Made by a program: the position numbers and the translations under genes. Source: Cellulosimicrobium sp. ES-005 (GTDB lineage Bacteria > Actinomycetota > Actinomycetes > Actinomycetales > Cellulomonadaceae). Taken from it: a stretch of 64,000 nucleotides of DNA. The notes under the pieces were generated by a model. It saw only the letters and a program-made list of their open reading frames with translations. It had not been told where the DNA came from and ran no database searches. The stretch is taken from NCBI RefSeq assembly GCF_040448685.1, contig NZ_CP159290.1, forward strand, positions 2,108,001 through 2,172,000. Reading direction: 5' to 3'. Below, in pieces: positions 21,813-30,355 of this stretch (its first letter is position 1; the number at the start of each line of letters is the position of its first letter).

Positions 21813-22280
21813 GTGGCACGCACCATCGCGACGAACCGGCGCGTCGAGCGCGACGAGCTCGAGCAGTTCCTGCGGTCCCGGCACGACGGCGTCCTCGTCA
21901 CGACGCGCGCCGACGGGCGGCCACAGCTCAGCCCCGTCACGTACGGGGTCGACGACGCGGGCCGGGTCGTCGTGTCGACCTACCCGGAGCGCGCGAAGGC
22001 GGCCAACGTGCGTCGCGACCCGCGCGCGTCGCTGCTCTCGCTGGGCGAGCGCTTCTCGGACCCGTGGGTGCAGGTCGACGGCGAGGCCGAGGTGATCGAC
22101 CTGCCCGAGTCCGTCGAGCCGCTCGTCGACTACTACCGCTCCGTCAGCGGCGAGCACCCGGACTGGGACGAGTACCGCGAGGCCATGGTGACGCAGGGCA
22201 AGTCGCTCGTGCGCCTGACGATCACGCGCTGGGGCCCGGTCGCGACGGGCGGGTTCCCGGCGCGCCTCGCGGACGGCTGA
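21813..22280 (+). CDS. PPOX-class F420-dependent oxidoreductase
   Basis: 155 residues. The GTG at 21813 is chosen because GAAGGGG ends 5 bases upstream; another GTG lies two codons earlier. The split beta-barrel flavin/deazaflavin fold is shown by ELEQFLRSRHDGVLVTTRADG, PQLSPVTYGVDDAGRVVVST and RAKAANVRRDPRASL, then PWVQVDGEAEVIDLP. Members of this actinobacterial family (TIGR03618-like) use reduced F420 to reduce small substrates. A short dimeric-barrel protein gene follows 35 bases later on the same strand. Confidence 0.85.
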   Translation: MARTIATNRRVERDELEQFLRSRHDGVLVTTRADGRPQLSPVTYGVDDAGRVVVSTYPERAKAANVRRDPRASLLSLGERFSDPWVQVDGEAEVIDLPESVEPLVDYYRSVSGEHPDWDEYREAMVTQGKSLVRLTITRWGPVATGGFPARLADG

Positions 22281-22315
22281 CGATCCCGCCGGCGCGGCGG
22301 CGTAGCGTGCCGACC

Positions 22316-22630
22316 ATGCCGATCACCCTGTGCGTGATGCTGTGGCCCACCGAGGGCAGCGCCGACCTGCTGAGCGAGTACGAGGACGACGTCCTCGCGC
22401 TCGTGCCCGCGCACGGCGGGCGCGTGCTGTCGCGCGTGCGCGCGCTGCCCGGTCAGGAGGCGTCGCTGCCGACCGAGGTGCAGGTCATCGAGCTGCCCGA
22501 TGACGACGCGCTCGCCGCGTACCTGGCCGACCCCGCCCGGGTGGCGCTGGCCGACCTCAGGGACCGGGCTGTGGCACGGACGGACATCGTCCGTGTCGGT
22601 GCCGTCCCGCACCGCGACCAGCCCTCCTGA
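22316..22630 (+). CDS. Small alpha/beta-barrel protein (DUF1330/ABM-like)
   Basis: 104 residues. The pattern ITLCVMLWPTEGSADLLSEYEDDVLALVPAHGGRVLSR followed by PTEVQVIELPDDDALAAYLADP matches the ferredoxin-like dimeric barrel seen in DUF1330 and antibiotic-biosynthesis-monooxygenase-like proteins. There are no catalytic residues I can assign. TAGCGT and 7 bases precede the ATG, so it may have its own leaderless transcript rather than share the upstream one. The function is unknown. Confidence 0.65.
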   Translation: MPITLCVMLWPTEGSADLLSEYEDDVLALVPAHGGRVLSRVRALPGQEASLPTEVQVIELPDDDALAAYLADPARVALADLRDRAVARTDIVRVGAVPHRDQPS

Positions 22631-22691
22631 TCCAGCCGCCGGACGCGCGCCGGCGTCGCGGTCGCGGTGTCGCCCGGACGGTGCCACCAGG

Positions 22692-24353
22692 TCAGAACAG
22701 GACCTGCTCCACTCCCCCGCCGACGACGTCCAGACCCCCGCCGTCGACCGGCATGCCCGCGAGCGCGCCGCCGTGGCCGCGCCCGTCCGATTCCTGAGGC
22801 GACCCGGCGAGGCTCCCCCTCGGGTAGGCGCCGTCCGTCGGCGGCCCCGGGTCGCGGTGACCGTCCCCGAGACCGCCGAGCTCGCCCCGGCGGTACCGCC
22901 CCTCGACGCCCGCGGGACCGCGGTGGCCGGACACCGAGAAGCCGCGCGCCTCGAGCATCGGGCGCACGCGGTCCCACAGCCACGAGCGGTACGCCTTCGA
23001 GGCGTACGCGCCACGGGCGTAGACCCGCTCGTAGCCGGGGACGAGCTGCGGGTGCTCCCGCGCGAGCCAACCGAGGTACCACTCGCGCGTCCCGGGCTTG
23101 AGGTGCAGCGGCAGCACGGTGACCCCCGTGGCCCCGGCGTCCTTCACGGCGTCGAGCAGGTCTGTCAGCGCGCGCGTGGAGTCGGTGAGCCACGGCAGCA
23201 CGGGCGCGACCATGACGCCGCACGGCAGGCCCGCCTCGCGGACGGCGCGGATCAGGTCGAGGCGGGCGCGCGGTGAGGGCGTGCCCGGCTCGACGCTCGC
23301 CTGGAGCGTCGGGTCCAGCAGCGCGAGCGAGACGCCGATCCCGACCTCGACGCGCGAGGCGGCGTCGGCGAGGAGCGGCAGGTCGCGGCGCAGGAGCGTG
23401 CCCTTGGTGAGGACCGACAGGGGCGTGCCGGAGCCCGCGAGCGCGTCGATGATGCCCGGCATGAGGCGGTAGCGCCCCTCGGCCCGCTGGTAGGGGTCCG
23501 TGTTCGTGCCGAGCGCGACGGGCTCGCGGCCCCACGACGCGCGGGCGAGCTCGGCGCGCAGCACCTCGTCGACGTTCACCTTGACCACGACCTCGCGGTC
23601 GAAGTCGTCGCCCGCGTCGAGGTCGAGGTACTGGTGGGTGGGCCGGGCGAAGCAGTTGTGGCTCACGACCCCGGCGGCGACGAAGTCCCGCGTCCCGGTG
23701 GTGATGTCGACGAGCTCGGTCTCCTCCCCCGGCCCGTCGAGCGCCTCGAGCGAGTCGACGCGCAGCGCCTCGTCGCCCGTGACGTCCCGGCCCTCGAGCG
23801 CGACCCGGCCGCCCGCGAGCGCGGCCGCCCCCGGGCCGACGAGGACGTCGCCCAGCGCCAGGTGGGCGCGGCGCCCGGCCCCGCCGACGACATGGCGCCA
23901 GCCCCGTTCGGTGAGGAACCGGTGGTCACCGCTCGCGACGAGGCGCGTGCCGTCCGCGAGGGTCACGCGGTACGCGCGCTTGCGGGTGGTCCAGCGGTCG
24001 AGCACGCGCGTGCGCACGTAGCGCCGGTAGGCGCCGTGCGGCGCGGTCCCCACGATCTCGTCGCCGACCCGCAGCTCGCCGATCGGTCGCTGCGTGCCGT
24101 CGGCGAGCAGCACCGGGGTGGACGGCGCGAGGCAGTAGGAGCAGGCGTGGCTGCACCCGCGGTACGGGTTGACCGTCCAGCGGAACGGCATGCGCGACAT
24201 CGCCGGGACCTTCGACAGCGCGCTCTTGGCCGTCACCTCGTGGAACGTGATGCCCGCGAAGTCGGGCGTGCGCACGCTGCGCACGAGGCCCGCCCGCTCC
24301 AGCCCCGGGAGAGCGCCGTCGTCCGCGCCGAGCGCTTGTCCGTCCCACCTCAC
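22692..24353 (-). CDS. Rv2578c-family radical SAM protein interrupted by an intein
   Basis: 553-residue precursor from the GTG at 24351-24353 (VRWDGQALGADDG). NPYRGCSHACSY (residues 62-73) supplies the first two Cys (67, 71) of the CX3CX2C motif that holds the SAM-binding 4Fe-4S cluster. A 160-residue intein (74-233) follows. The host then resumes CFARPTHQYLDL, with Cys234 the third ligand. After splicing the enzyme is 393 residues, with SplB-like segments such as ALGTNTDPYQ. The C terminus is Gly-rich and low-complexity. The family is related to spore photoproduct lyase; its reaction is unknown. A perfect SOS box covers the promoter. Further upstream starts are open but lie inside that box. 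Confidence 0.92.
   Translation of the reverse strand: MRWDGQALGADDGALPGLERAGLVRSVRTPDFAGITFHEVTAKSALSKVPAMSRMPFRWTVNPYRGCSHACSYCLAPSTPVLLADGTQRPIGELRVGDEIVGTAPHGAYRRYVRTRVLDRWTTRKRAYRVTLADGTRLVASGDHRFLTERGWRHVVGGAGRRAHLALGDVLVGPGAAALAGGRVALEGRDVTGDEALRVDSLEALDGPGEETELVDITTGTRDFVAAGVVSHNCFARPTHQYLDLDAGDDFDREVVVKVNVDEVLRAELARASWGREPVALGTNTDPYQRAEGRYRLMPGIIDALAGSGTPLSVLTKGTLLRRDLPLLADAASRVEVGIGVSLALLDPTLQASVEPGTPSPRARLDLIRAVREAGLPCGVMVAPVLPWLTDSTRALTDLLDAVKDAGATGVTVLPLHLKPGTREWYLGWLAREHPQLVPGYERVYARGAYASKAYRSWLWDRVRPMLEARGFSVSGHRGPAGVEGRYRRGELGGLGDGHRDPGPPTDGAYPRGSLAGSPQESDGRGHGGALAGMPVDGGGLDVVGGGVEQVLF
23655..24134 (-). other. Mini-intein inside the radical SAM gene
   Basis: This region codes for 160 residues with all the splicing blocks and no endonuclease. 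Block A starts with Cys1 (CLAPSTPVLLADGTQ). Block B has the His in LVASGDHRFL. Block F and G read DITTGTRDFVAAGVVSHN, with the penultimate His and terminal Asn. The next host residue is Cys, the +1 nucleophile. There is no LAGLIDADG or HNH motif, so it cannot home by itself. It sits directly at the third Cys of the radical SAM motif. Precursor without splicing should lack a normal cluster site. Confidence 0.95.
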
Positions 24354-24359
24354 CCGCAC

Positions 24360-24389
24360 ATTCGAACAGGTGTTCGATCTCCAGGTCAA
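24360..24389 (-). promoter_or_regulatory. SOS (LexA) box over the radical SAM promoter
   Basis: TCGAAC-AGGT-GTTCGA on the plus strand (24362-24377) is a perfect match to the actinobacterial LexA consensus TCGAAC-N4-GTTCGA. On the minus strand it overlaps a promoter made of TTGACC (24384-24389), 18 bases and TCGAAT (24360-24365), followed by 6 bases and the GTG start. LexA bound here would block transcription, giving damage-induced expression. Confidence 0.8.
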
Positions 24390-24544
24390 GCCCCGCGGTC
24401 CTCCCCGGGGGACGCCTGCTCCGCGTCAGCGGCGACCCGCACCCTGCGCAGGGCCGGTGCACGGGCGGCCCAGGGCCCGTCCCGCGGGCTGAGACGCCGG
24501 GATTGTCCGCGTGGCCCCGAGGGCCTAGGGTCGGGCCGAACGCC

Positions 24545-24643
24545 CCCGGGGAGCGCACGAGCGCTGAGAGTGCAGGCCGGACACCCGTCCCACCTGCAGA
24601 CCCGTGGAACCTGATCTGGTTCGTACCAGCGAAGGGAGCAGGG
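24545..24643 (+). promoter_or_regulatory. TPP (THI-box) riboswitch
   Basis: The aptamer core is recognisable. GCGCTGAGAG (24571-24580) matches the CUGAGA pyrimidine-binding segment. CCTGATCTGG (24610-24619) then ACCAGCGAAGGGAG (24625-24638) matches the ACCUGAU...CCAGCGNAGGGA pyrophosphate helix. It precedes ykoE by about 125 bases. In that gap GCAGGG (24637-24642) can pair with CCCTGC (24657-24662), competing with the aptamer's 3' side. CCCTC (24733-24737) can mask the GAGGG ribosome site (24755-24759). Translation control is therefore likely, but that step is inference. Confidence 0.93.
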
Positions 24644-24766
24644 CCGACGTCACCGTCCCCTGCGCGCTCGTGCCCGTGCGCCCCGCACGCGGCCGGGCGC
24701 GCCGGGCCCGGCGGTGGCGCGCCGTCGTGCACCCCTCGCCCCGGGGGCCCGACGGAGGGAACCCGC

Positions 24767-25492
24767 ATGGCCGAGCCCCGCACCACCCCGCAGCAGGCGA
24801 CCCCGACCGCCGCCGCACCCACCGACCAGCCGCCCACCGGATCGGCCGGCGTGCCGGCCGACCTGTCGGCCGGCGGGGTGCCCGGTCTCGCGGTCCGCCC
24901 GACCGGGCGCCCCGCACGGCGCCGCGGGCTGACGCTCCACGAGACGGTGCTCGTCGCCGTCCTCGGCGTCGTCTTCGGGTTCGTGTACTGGGCGTTCGTC
25001 CAGCTCTGGGCCCCGCTCCAGCTCGCGATGGGCCCCCTCGCGGACCTCGCCGCGAACGTCCTCGCGGGCGCGTGGATCGTCGTCGGCCCGCTCGCCACGT
25101 ACATCGTGCGCAAGCCGGGGGTCGGCATCCTTGCCGAGACCCTCGCCGCGCTCGTCGAGGTCGTCTTCCTCGCGTCCCCCGCGGGGCCGCTGCTGCTCGT
25201 CGTGGGCCTGGTCCAGGGCGTCGGCGCCGAGCTGCCGTTCGCGCTCACGCGCTACCGCCGGTTCGGATGGTGGGTCTTCGTCGCGTCGGGCGTGAGCGCG
25301 GCCCTCGTCACGTTCGCCTTCAACGCCGTGCGCTTCGGCTGGATCGGTCAGGACTACGCGATGCTCCGGCTCGGGATCCAGGTCGTGTCGTGCGTCGTGC
25401 TGTGCGGCCTCGCGGCCCGCCTCCTCGGCGACGCGCTCGCCCGCACGGGCACCCTCGACGCGTTCGCGATCGGCGCGGCCCGCCGTGGGTGA
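24767..25492 (+). CDS. ykoE: ECF transporter substrate-binding (S) component YkoE, thiamine precursor
   Basis: 241 residues from an ATG with GGAGGGA 7 bases upstream. The first 55 residues are a Thr/Ala/Pro-rich extension. About six membrane helices follow: TLHETVLVAVLGVVFGFVYW, then the ANVLAGAWIVVGPLATYI, AETLAALVEVVFLA and later segments typical of YkoE. It is the membrane S protein that picks up hydroxymethylpyrimidine or thiamine. It lies directly under a TPP riboswitch and overlaps ykoD by 8 bases. Confidence 0.92.
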   Translation: MAEPRTTPQQATPTAAAPTDQPPTGSAGVPADLSAGGVPGLAVRPTGRPARRRGLTLHETVLVAVLGVVFGFVYWAFVQLWAPLQLAMGPLADLAANVLAGAWIVVGPLATYIVRKPGVGILAETLAALVEVVFLASPAGPLLLVVGLVQGVGAELPFALTRYRRFGWWVFVASGVSAALVTFAFNAVRFGWIGQDYAMLRLGIQVVSCVVLCGLAARLLGDALARTGTLDAFAIGAARRG

Positions 25493-27320
25493 GGCGACCG
25501 CGCACGTGGCTGACGTGACCGCGCACGCGCGCGACGCTGTCACCGCCGCCGACGTGACCGTGCACCTCGGGCACCATGGCACCCGGGTGCTCGACGGCGT
25601 CGACGTCACCGTCCCGGCCGGGACGAGCCTGCTGGTCCTCGGCCCGTCCGGGTGCGGGAAGTCGACCCTCCTGCGCGCGCTGGTCGGTGTCGTCCCGCAC
25701 ACCCTCCCGGGCGTCGTCCTGGGCGGCCTCCGCGTGACCGGCGCCGACCCGCGCGAGGTGCCACCGCCCGTGCTCGCCGCCCGCGTGGGCCTCGTCCAGC
25801 AGCGGCCCGGCGACCAGCTCTGCCTGGCGCGCGTGGACGAGGAGCTGCGGTTCGCGCTCGAGAACCGTGGCGCCGACCCCCGCACCACGGACGCCCGCGC
25901 GACCGCGGCGCTCGCCGCCGTCGGCGCCGCGCACCTGCACGACCGCGCGACCCACGCGCTGTCGGGCGGCGAGGCGCAGCGCGTCGCGGTCGCCGCGGCG
26001 CTCGTCGCCGAGCCGGAGCTCCTCGTCCTCGACGAGCCCACCGCGCTGCTGGACCCCGCCGCCGCCCACGACGTCGGGGCCCTCGTCGCCGGCCTCGCGC
26101 GCCGCCCCGGACCCGACGGCGGCGACGACGCCGCGCCGCGGCACCGCTCGGTCGTGCTCGTCGAGCACCGCCTGGACGACCTGGGCGCGCTGCCGGACGC
26201 GACCCTGGTCCTCGGGCGCGACGGCAGGGTCGTCGCGCACGGCCCCACCGACCGCGTCCTGCGCGAGCACGCGCACGACCTCTCCGGGCTGGGGTGCTGG
26301 CTACCCCTCGCCGTCCGCCTCGAGCAGGCGGGCGCGCCCGGGGCGCTCGGCTCCCCCGAGACGGACGACTGGCTGGTCGACCTCGTGCGGTCCTCGCCGT
26401 CGCGCTCGACGACCACGGACCGGCCCCCGTCCGGCACGGCGCGACCGGTCGCGCTCCGGGCGCGCGGTCTCTCCGTCCGCCGCAGCGGACTCCGCGCCGG
26501 GCGGTCCCGGAGCGACGACCCGGCCGTCGTGCGCGGTGTGGACCTGGACGTCCGCGCGGGCGAGGTGCTCGCCGTCGTCGGTCCCAACGGGGGCGGCAAG
26601 TCAACGCTCCTGCGCGGCCTGGCCGGGCTCGAGCGCACCACGGGCGAGGTGGCGACCGCGACGGGCGAGCCCGTCGCGATGGTGTTCCAGGACCCCGAGC
26701 ACCAGCTCGTCGCCCGCACGGTGCGCGAGGAGGTCGCCTGGTCGGCCCGGCTCGCCCGCGTCGACGACGTCAAGGCGCGCGTGGCCCGGACCCTCGCCGC
26801 GTTCGGGCTCGCGCACCTCGCCGACGCGAACCCGTACCGGCTCTCGGGCGGCGAGCAGCGGCGCCTGTCCCTGGCGACCGCGACCGTCCTGGACCCGCCG
26901 GTCCTCCTCGCCGACGAGCCCACGTTCGGGCTGGACCGGGCCCAGGCCGCCACGGTCGCCCACGTGCTGCGGGGGCGCGCCGACGCGGGCGGCGCCGTGG
27001 TCGTCGTCTCGCACGACCTCTCGCTCGTCGCGGCGCTCGCCGACCAGGTCGCCGTGGTCGTGGACGGCACGCTCGCCACGGTCGCGGAGCCGTCGGCGGT
27101 CCTCGCCGACGACGCGCTGTGCGCGCTGGCGGGCCTGCGCCGACCCCCGCTGCTCGACTGGTGGGCGCGCGTAGGCCGCGGTCGCGGCGTCGACCCGGGG
27201 GCGCTCGTCCGCGCGCTCGACGCGGCGTTCGACGCCCGGCACGACGTCGTGCCGGGCGCCGATCCCGGGACGGCGAGACTCGCGCCCACGGCCGCGGTCG
27301 CCGCGGAGGTCGCCCCGTGA
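25485..27320 (+). CDS. ykoD: ECF transporter ATPase with two fused nucleotide-binding domains (YkoD)
   Basis: 611 residues from a GTG overlapping ykoE. The first ATPase (about residues 20-265) has GPSGCGKST, the Q-loop text VGLVQQRPGDQL, signature LSGGEAQR and Walker B LLVLDEPTALLD. A linker of about 55 residues leads to the second ATPase (about 325-560) with GPNGGGKST, MVFQDPEHQLV, LSGGEQRRLSLA and LLADEPTFGLD. It powers the YkoEDC complex. Both sites look catalytically intact. Its stop overlaps ykoC by 4 bases. Confidence 0.93.
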   Translation: MGEATAHVADVTAHARDAVTAADVTVHLGHHGTRVLDGVDVTVPAGTSLLVLGPSGCGKSTLLRALVGVVPHTLPGVVLGGLRVTGADPREVPPPVLAARVGLVQQRPGDQLCLARVDEELRFALENRGADPRTTDARATAALAAVGAAHLHDRATHALSGGEAQRVAVAAALVAEPELLVLDEPTALLDPAAAHDVGALVAGLARRPGPDGGDDAAPRHRSVVLVEHRLDDLGALPDATLVLGRDGRVVAHGPTDRVLREHAHDLSGLGCWLPLAVRLEQAGAPGALGSPETDDWLVDLVRSSPSRSTTTDRPPSGTARPVALRARGLSVRRSGLRAGRSRSDDPAVVRGVDLDVRAGEVLAVVGPNGGGKSTLLRGLAGLERTTGEVATATGEPVAMVFQDPEHQLVARTVREEVAWSARLARVDDVKARVARTLAAFGLAHLADANPYRLSGGEQRRLSLATATVLDPPVLLADEPTFGLDRAQAATVAHVLRGRADAGGAVVVVSHDLSLVAALADQVAVVVDGTLATVAEPSAVLADDALCALAGLRRPPLLDWWARVGRGRGVDPGALVRALDAAFDARHDVVPGADPGTARLAPTAAVAAEVAP

Positions 27321-28105
27321 CCGGCCCCCGCCCGACCGCGCTCGAACGCTGGAACCCGACGGTCAAGCTCGCGACGGTGCTCGTCGTCTCGACGGCCGCA
27401 CTCCTCGTCACCGACCCGGTGACCCCGACGATCGGCTGGGTGCTCACCGTCACCGCGCTGCTGACGCTCGGACGCGTCCCCGTGCGGACCCTCGCGCTCG
27501 CCCACGTCCCGTTCGCGGTGTTCGCGACGAGCCTCCTGGTCGTCAACGTCGCCACCCGGCCCGGGGGCGACGCCGTCCCGCTGGGTCCGCTCACCGTCGG
27601 CGCGGACGGGCTGACGATCGGCGCGGCGCTCGCGCTGCGCACCCTGCTCGTCGGCGCGCTGTCCCTCGCGCTCGTCCTCACGACCGACCCCGTCCGCCTC
27701 ATGACGAGCCTGCACCAGCACGCGCGCCTGCCCGCGACCTGGACGTTCGCGGTGCTCGCCGCGCACCGGCTCCTCGTCGAGCTCCCCGACGCGTGGCACA
27801 CGATCCGCTGCGCCCAGGCGGTCCGCGACCCCCGGCGGCGCCGGGGCACGCTCCCTCGGTCGCCGCGGTCGCTCGGTGCGGCCGCCTTCGCGCTCCTCGT
27901 CGGCGCGGTGCGCCGGTCCGAGCGGCTCACGGTCGCGCTCGAGTCGCGCGGGCTGGGTTCCGGACCCCGGACGTCCTCACGGCCCGTCCCGCTCGGCGTG
28001 CCCGACGTCGTCGCGGCAGGCGCCGTCCTGGCCGTCGCCGGCGCGGTGGTCGCGGCGGGCGTCCTCGGGGGGTGGGTGACCGGGATCGGCGCGCTCACTG
28101 CCTGA
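27317..28105 (+). CDS. ykoC: ECF transporter T component YkoC
   Basis: 262 residues from a GTG (GTGA overlap with ykoD). LERWNPTVKLATVLVVS is the EcfT opening, followed by four to six membrane helices. The two A-R-G-like coupling motifs that touch the ATPases are represented by CAQAVRDPRRRRG (near residue 170) and ALESRGLGSG (near 212). It couples the ATPase pair to YkoE. It is last in the riboswitch-controlled operon; a small CCGGG-cgaa-CCCGG hairpin lies about 20 bases downstream. Confidence 0.9.
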   Translation: MTGPRPTALERWNPTVKLATVLVVSTAALLVTDPVTPTIGWVLTVTALLTLGRVPVRTLALAHVPFAVFATSLLVVNVATRPGGDAVPLGPLTVGADGLTIGAALALRTLLVGALSLALVLTTDPVRLMTSLHQHARLPATWTFAVLAAHRLLVELPDAWHTIRCAQAVRDPRRRRGTLPRSPRSLGAAAFALLVGAVRRSERLTVALESRGLGSGPRTSSRPVPLGVPDVVAAGAVLAVAGAVVAAGVLGGWVTGIGALTA

Positions 28106-28174
28106 GGCGACACCGCCGCCGACGCTCCCGGGCGAACCCGGCCGACCGATCGACCGGCCAACGGGCGAGCAGCC

Positions 28175-28843
28175 TCACGCGGGCTCGACGACCGTCCCCT
28201 CGCCCGGGACCCCGAGCGCGACCGCACGGACGCCGCCGTCACGCCCGTGCTCGCGATAGGAGCGGAACGCGAGCGGCACGCCGCGCGCGACGTGCGCGTC
28301 GGGCCCGTCCATGGCCTGCACGTGCACGTGCGGCTGCGTCGAGTTCCCCGAGTTCCCGCACCGACCCACCACGTCGCCCGGCCCCACCCGCTGCCCGGGG
28401 CGCACCTCGACCGACCCGCGACGCAGGTGGGCCAGGACCACGAACACGCCCGGGACGTCGAGCGCGAGCACCACGTGGTTGCCCGCGAGCGCCGCGCCGC
28501 CGGCACGCGCCCGGGACGCCTGCGTGAGCGCGTACCCGAGCAGCGCGAGCGGCGAGCGCCGGGCCTCGTGGTCGCGCTCGCCGTCGTGCGCCGCGACGAC
28601 CGTGCCCGTGCCGGGCGCGAGGACGGGCAGGCCGAAGCCGAGGAACCGTTCAGGCGGCTCGGTGCCGAGCGCGGTGCGCCAGTCGCGCACGTCCGCGGTG
28701 CGGCGGCCGCGGACCGCGACGAAGTCGATCGCGTAGGTCGTGGCGAACAGGTGCGTCCCGTGGCTCGGGACGCGCCGCGCCGGGCTGTTCTGCACGAGCC
28801 ACGTGCCCGCGAACGGCAGGGCGAGCTCGACCGCGTCCGCCAC
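28175..28843 (-). CDS. M23-type metallopeptidase-like protein
   Basis: 222 residues. The start is the GTG at 28841-28843, preceded by GGGGAGG at suitable spacing. A LytM/M23 pattern is visible: the first zinc ligands come from THLFATTYAIDF (His...Asp) and the last from PHVHVQ (H-x-H), with GNHVVLAL and VRPGQRVGPGDVVGRCGNSGNS between, the usual M23 barrel. M23 enzymes cut peptidoglycan peptide bridges, but this protein has no signal peptide or membrane helix, so location and substrate are uncertain. It follows hisS by 44 bases. Confidence 0.78.
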   Translation of the reverse strand: MADAVELALPFAGTWLVQNSPARRVPSHGTHLFATTYAIDFVAVRGRRTADVRDWRTALGTEPPERFLGFGLPVLAPGTGTVVAAHDGERDHEARRSPLALLGYALTQASRARAGGAALAGNHVVLALDVPGVFVVLAHLRRGSVEVRPGQRVGPGDVVGRCGNSGNSTQPHVHVQAMDGPDAHVARGVPLAFRSYREHGRDGGVRAVALGVPGEGTVVEPA

Positions 28844-28887
28844 GTCGTCGCGCCTCCCCTCGCCCCGCACGCCGTCCGGTCGGTCCG

Positions 28888-30282
28888 TCAGCCGCCCGCC
28901 GGCACCACCCGCGGGTGCAGGTCCTCGGCGGGCGGCGCCCACGTCGCGGCGTCGGCGTCCACCTGCTCGCCCGAGCGGATGTCCTTGACCTGGTCGGGCG
29001 AGCGCGTCCCGTCCTCCTCGGCGCGCCCCGGGAACCAGACGAACGGGATCCCGCGCCGGTCGGCGTAGCGGATCTGCTTGCCGAACTTGGCGGCGGCGGG
29101 CGCGACCTCGACCGGGACGCCCCGCGACCGCAGCGCGGTCGCGATGGCGTCGGACGCGCCGCGCGTCTCCTCGCTCGTCACCGCGACGACGACGGCGCTC
29201 GGCACGGAGCGCGTCGCCCGGACCAGGCCCGCCGAGAGCAGGCGCGACACGAGGCGGGACACGCCGATCGACAGGCCGACCCCGGGGTAGGTGTTCGCGC
29301 CGTCGGACGCGAGCGTGTCGTACCGGCCGCCCGAGCAGATGGACCCGAGCTGCTCGTGCCCGACGAGCACGGTCTCGTAGACCGAGCCCGTGTAGTAGTC
29401 GAGCCCGCGCGCGATCTTGAGGTCGGCGACGACGACGCCCGGGGCGCGCACGCTCGCCGCCTCGACCAGCGCGCCGAGCTCGCCGAGACCCGTCTCGAGC
29501 AGATCGCTCACCACGCCGTGCTCGGCCGCGAGCGCCCGCACGCGGTCGACGACGCCCGTGTCGCTCCCGCTGATCGCCGCGAGCGCGAGGCACGCCTCGG
29601 CCTGCTCCGGGGTGGTGCCCGCCTCGGCGACGAGGAGCCCCGCGACCTTCTCCGGCCCGATCTTGTCGAGCTTGTCGATCTGGCGCAGGACCTCGTCCAC
29701 GGCGTCGATCCCGAGACCGCGGTAGAAGCCCTCGGCGACCCGGCGGTTGTTGACCAGGACGCGGACCTCGGGCACGCCGATGTCGCGCAGCGCGCCGAGC
29801 GCCTCCGCCATGACGAGCGGCAGCTCGACCTCGTAGTGGTACGGCAGCTCGCCCGCGCCGACGACGTCGATGTCGGCCTGGGTGAACTCGCGGAAGCGTC
29901 CGTCCTGGGGGCGCTCGCCGCGCCACACCTTCTGGATCTGGTAGCGCTTGAACGGGAAGGCGAGGTGCCCGGCGTTCTCCAGCACGTAGCGCGCGAAGGG
30001 GACCGTGAGGTCGAAGTGCAGGCCGAGCTGCTTGTCGCCCTTGTCCCGGCGGGTGTCGTCGGCGTCGCCGGCCTCCTCCTGCAGGCGCCGCAGGACGTAG
30101 ACCTCCTTGGACGTCTCGCCCTTGCGCAGGAGCTGGTCGAGCGGCTCGACCGCGCGCGTCTCGATCCCCCCGAACCCGTGCAGCTCGAACACGCGGCGCA
30201 GGGTGTCGAGGACGTGCTGCTCGACGATCCGACCGTCGGGGAGCCATTCGGGGAAACCGGAGAGGGGTGTGGGCCTGGCCAT
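28888..30282 (-). CDS. hisS: Histidyl-tRNA synthetase
   Basis: 464 residues. The class II core shows FPEWLPDGRIVEQHVLDTL near the start, the histidine-specific motif ARGLDYYTGSVYETV (near residue 300) and SICSGGRYDTLAS. QLGLHFDLTVPFARYV is motif 2 region text. The C-terminal anticodon-binding domain closes with DVKDIRSGEQ-like residues. It is a somewhat longer type than E. coli HisRS, as often in actinobacteria. GGGAAGA upstream of the ATG is the likely ribosome site. It lies downstream of a glyoxalase II-like gene on the same strand. Confidence 0.95.
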   Translation of the reverse strand: MARPTPLSGFPEWLPDGRIVEQHVLDTLRRVFELHGFGGIETRAVEPLDQLLRKGETSKEVYVLRRLQEEAGDADDTRRDKGDKQLGLHFDLTVPFARYVLENAGHLAFPFKRYQIQKVWRGERPQDGRFREFTQADIDVVGAGELPYHYEVELPLVMAEALGALRDIGVPEVRVLVNNRRVAEGFYRGLGIDAVDEVLRQIDKLDKIGPEKVAGLLVAEAGTTPEQAEACLALAAISGSDTGVVDRVRALAAEHGVVSDLLETGLGELGALVEAASVRAPGVVVADLKIARGLDYYTGSVYETVLVGHEQLGSICSGGRYDTLASDGANTYPGVGLSIGVSRLVSRLLSAGLVRATRSVPSAVVVAVTSEETRGASDAIATALRSRGVPVEVAPAAAKFGKQIRYADRRGIPFVWFPGRAEEDGTRSPDQVKDIRSGEQVDADAATWAPPAEDLHPRVVPAGG

Positions 30283-30355
30283 GGGTCAGATCTTCCCAGA
30301 CGCTGGCACGGTCGTCCGCATCGTCCCGGCCGACGGACGGGCCGGCCCGCGCACG

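Noticed and set aside
22637-22655. CGCCGG/CCGGCG hairpin between two convergent genes
   Set aside because: Only 6 bp and such repeats arise often by chance at this GC content; not listed as a terminator.
23655-24134. Homing endonuclease or mobile intron
   Set aside because: The segment has only splicing blocks; no LAGLIDADG, HNH or GIY-YIG motif is visible, and it is in frame throughout.
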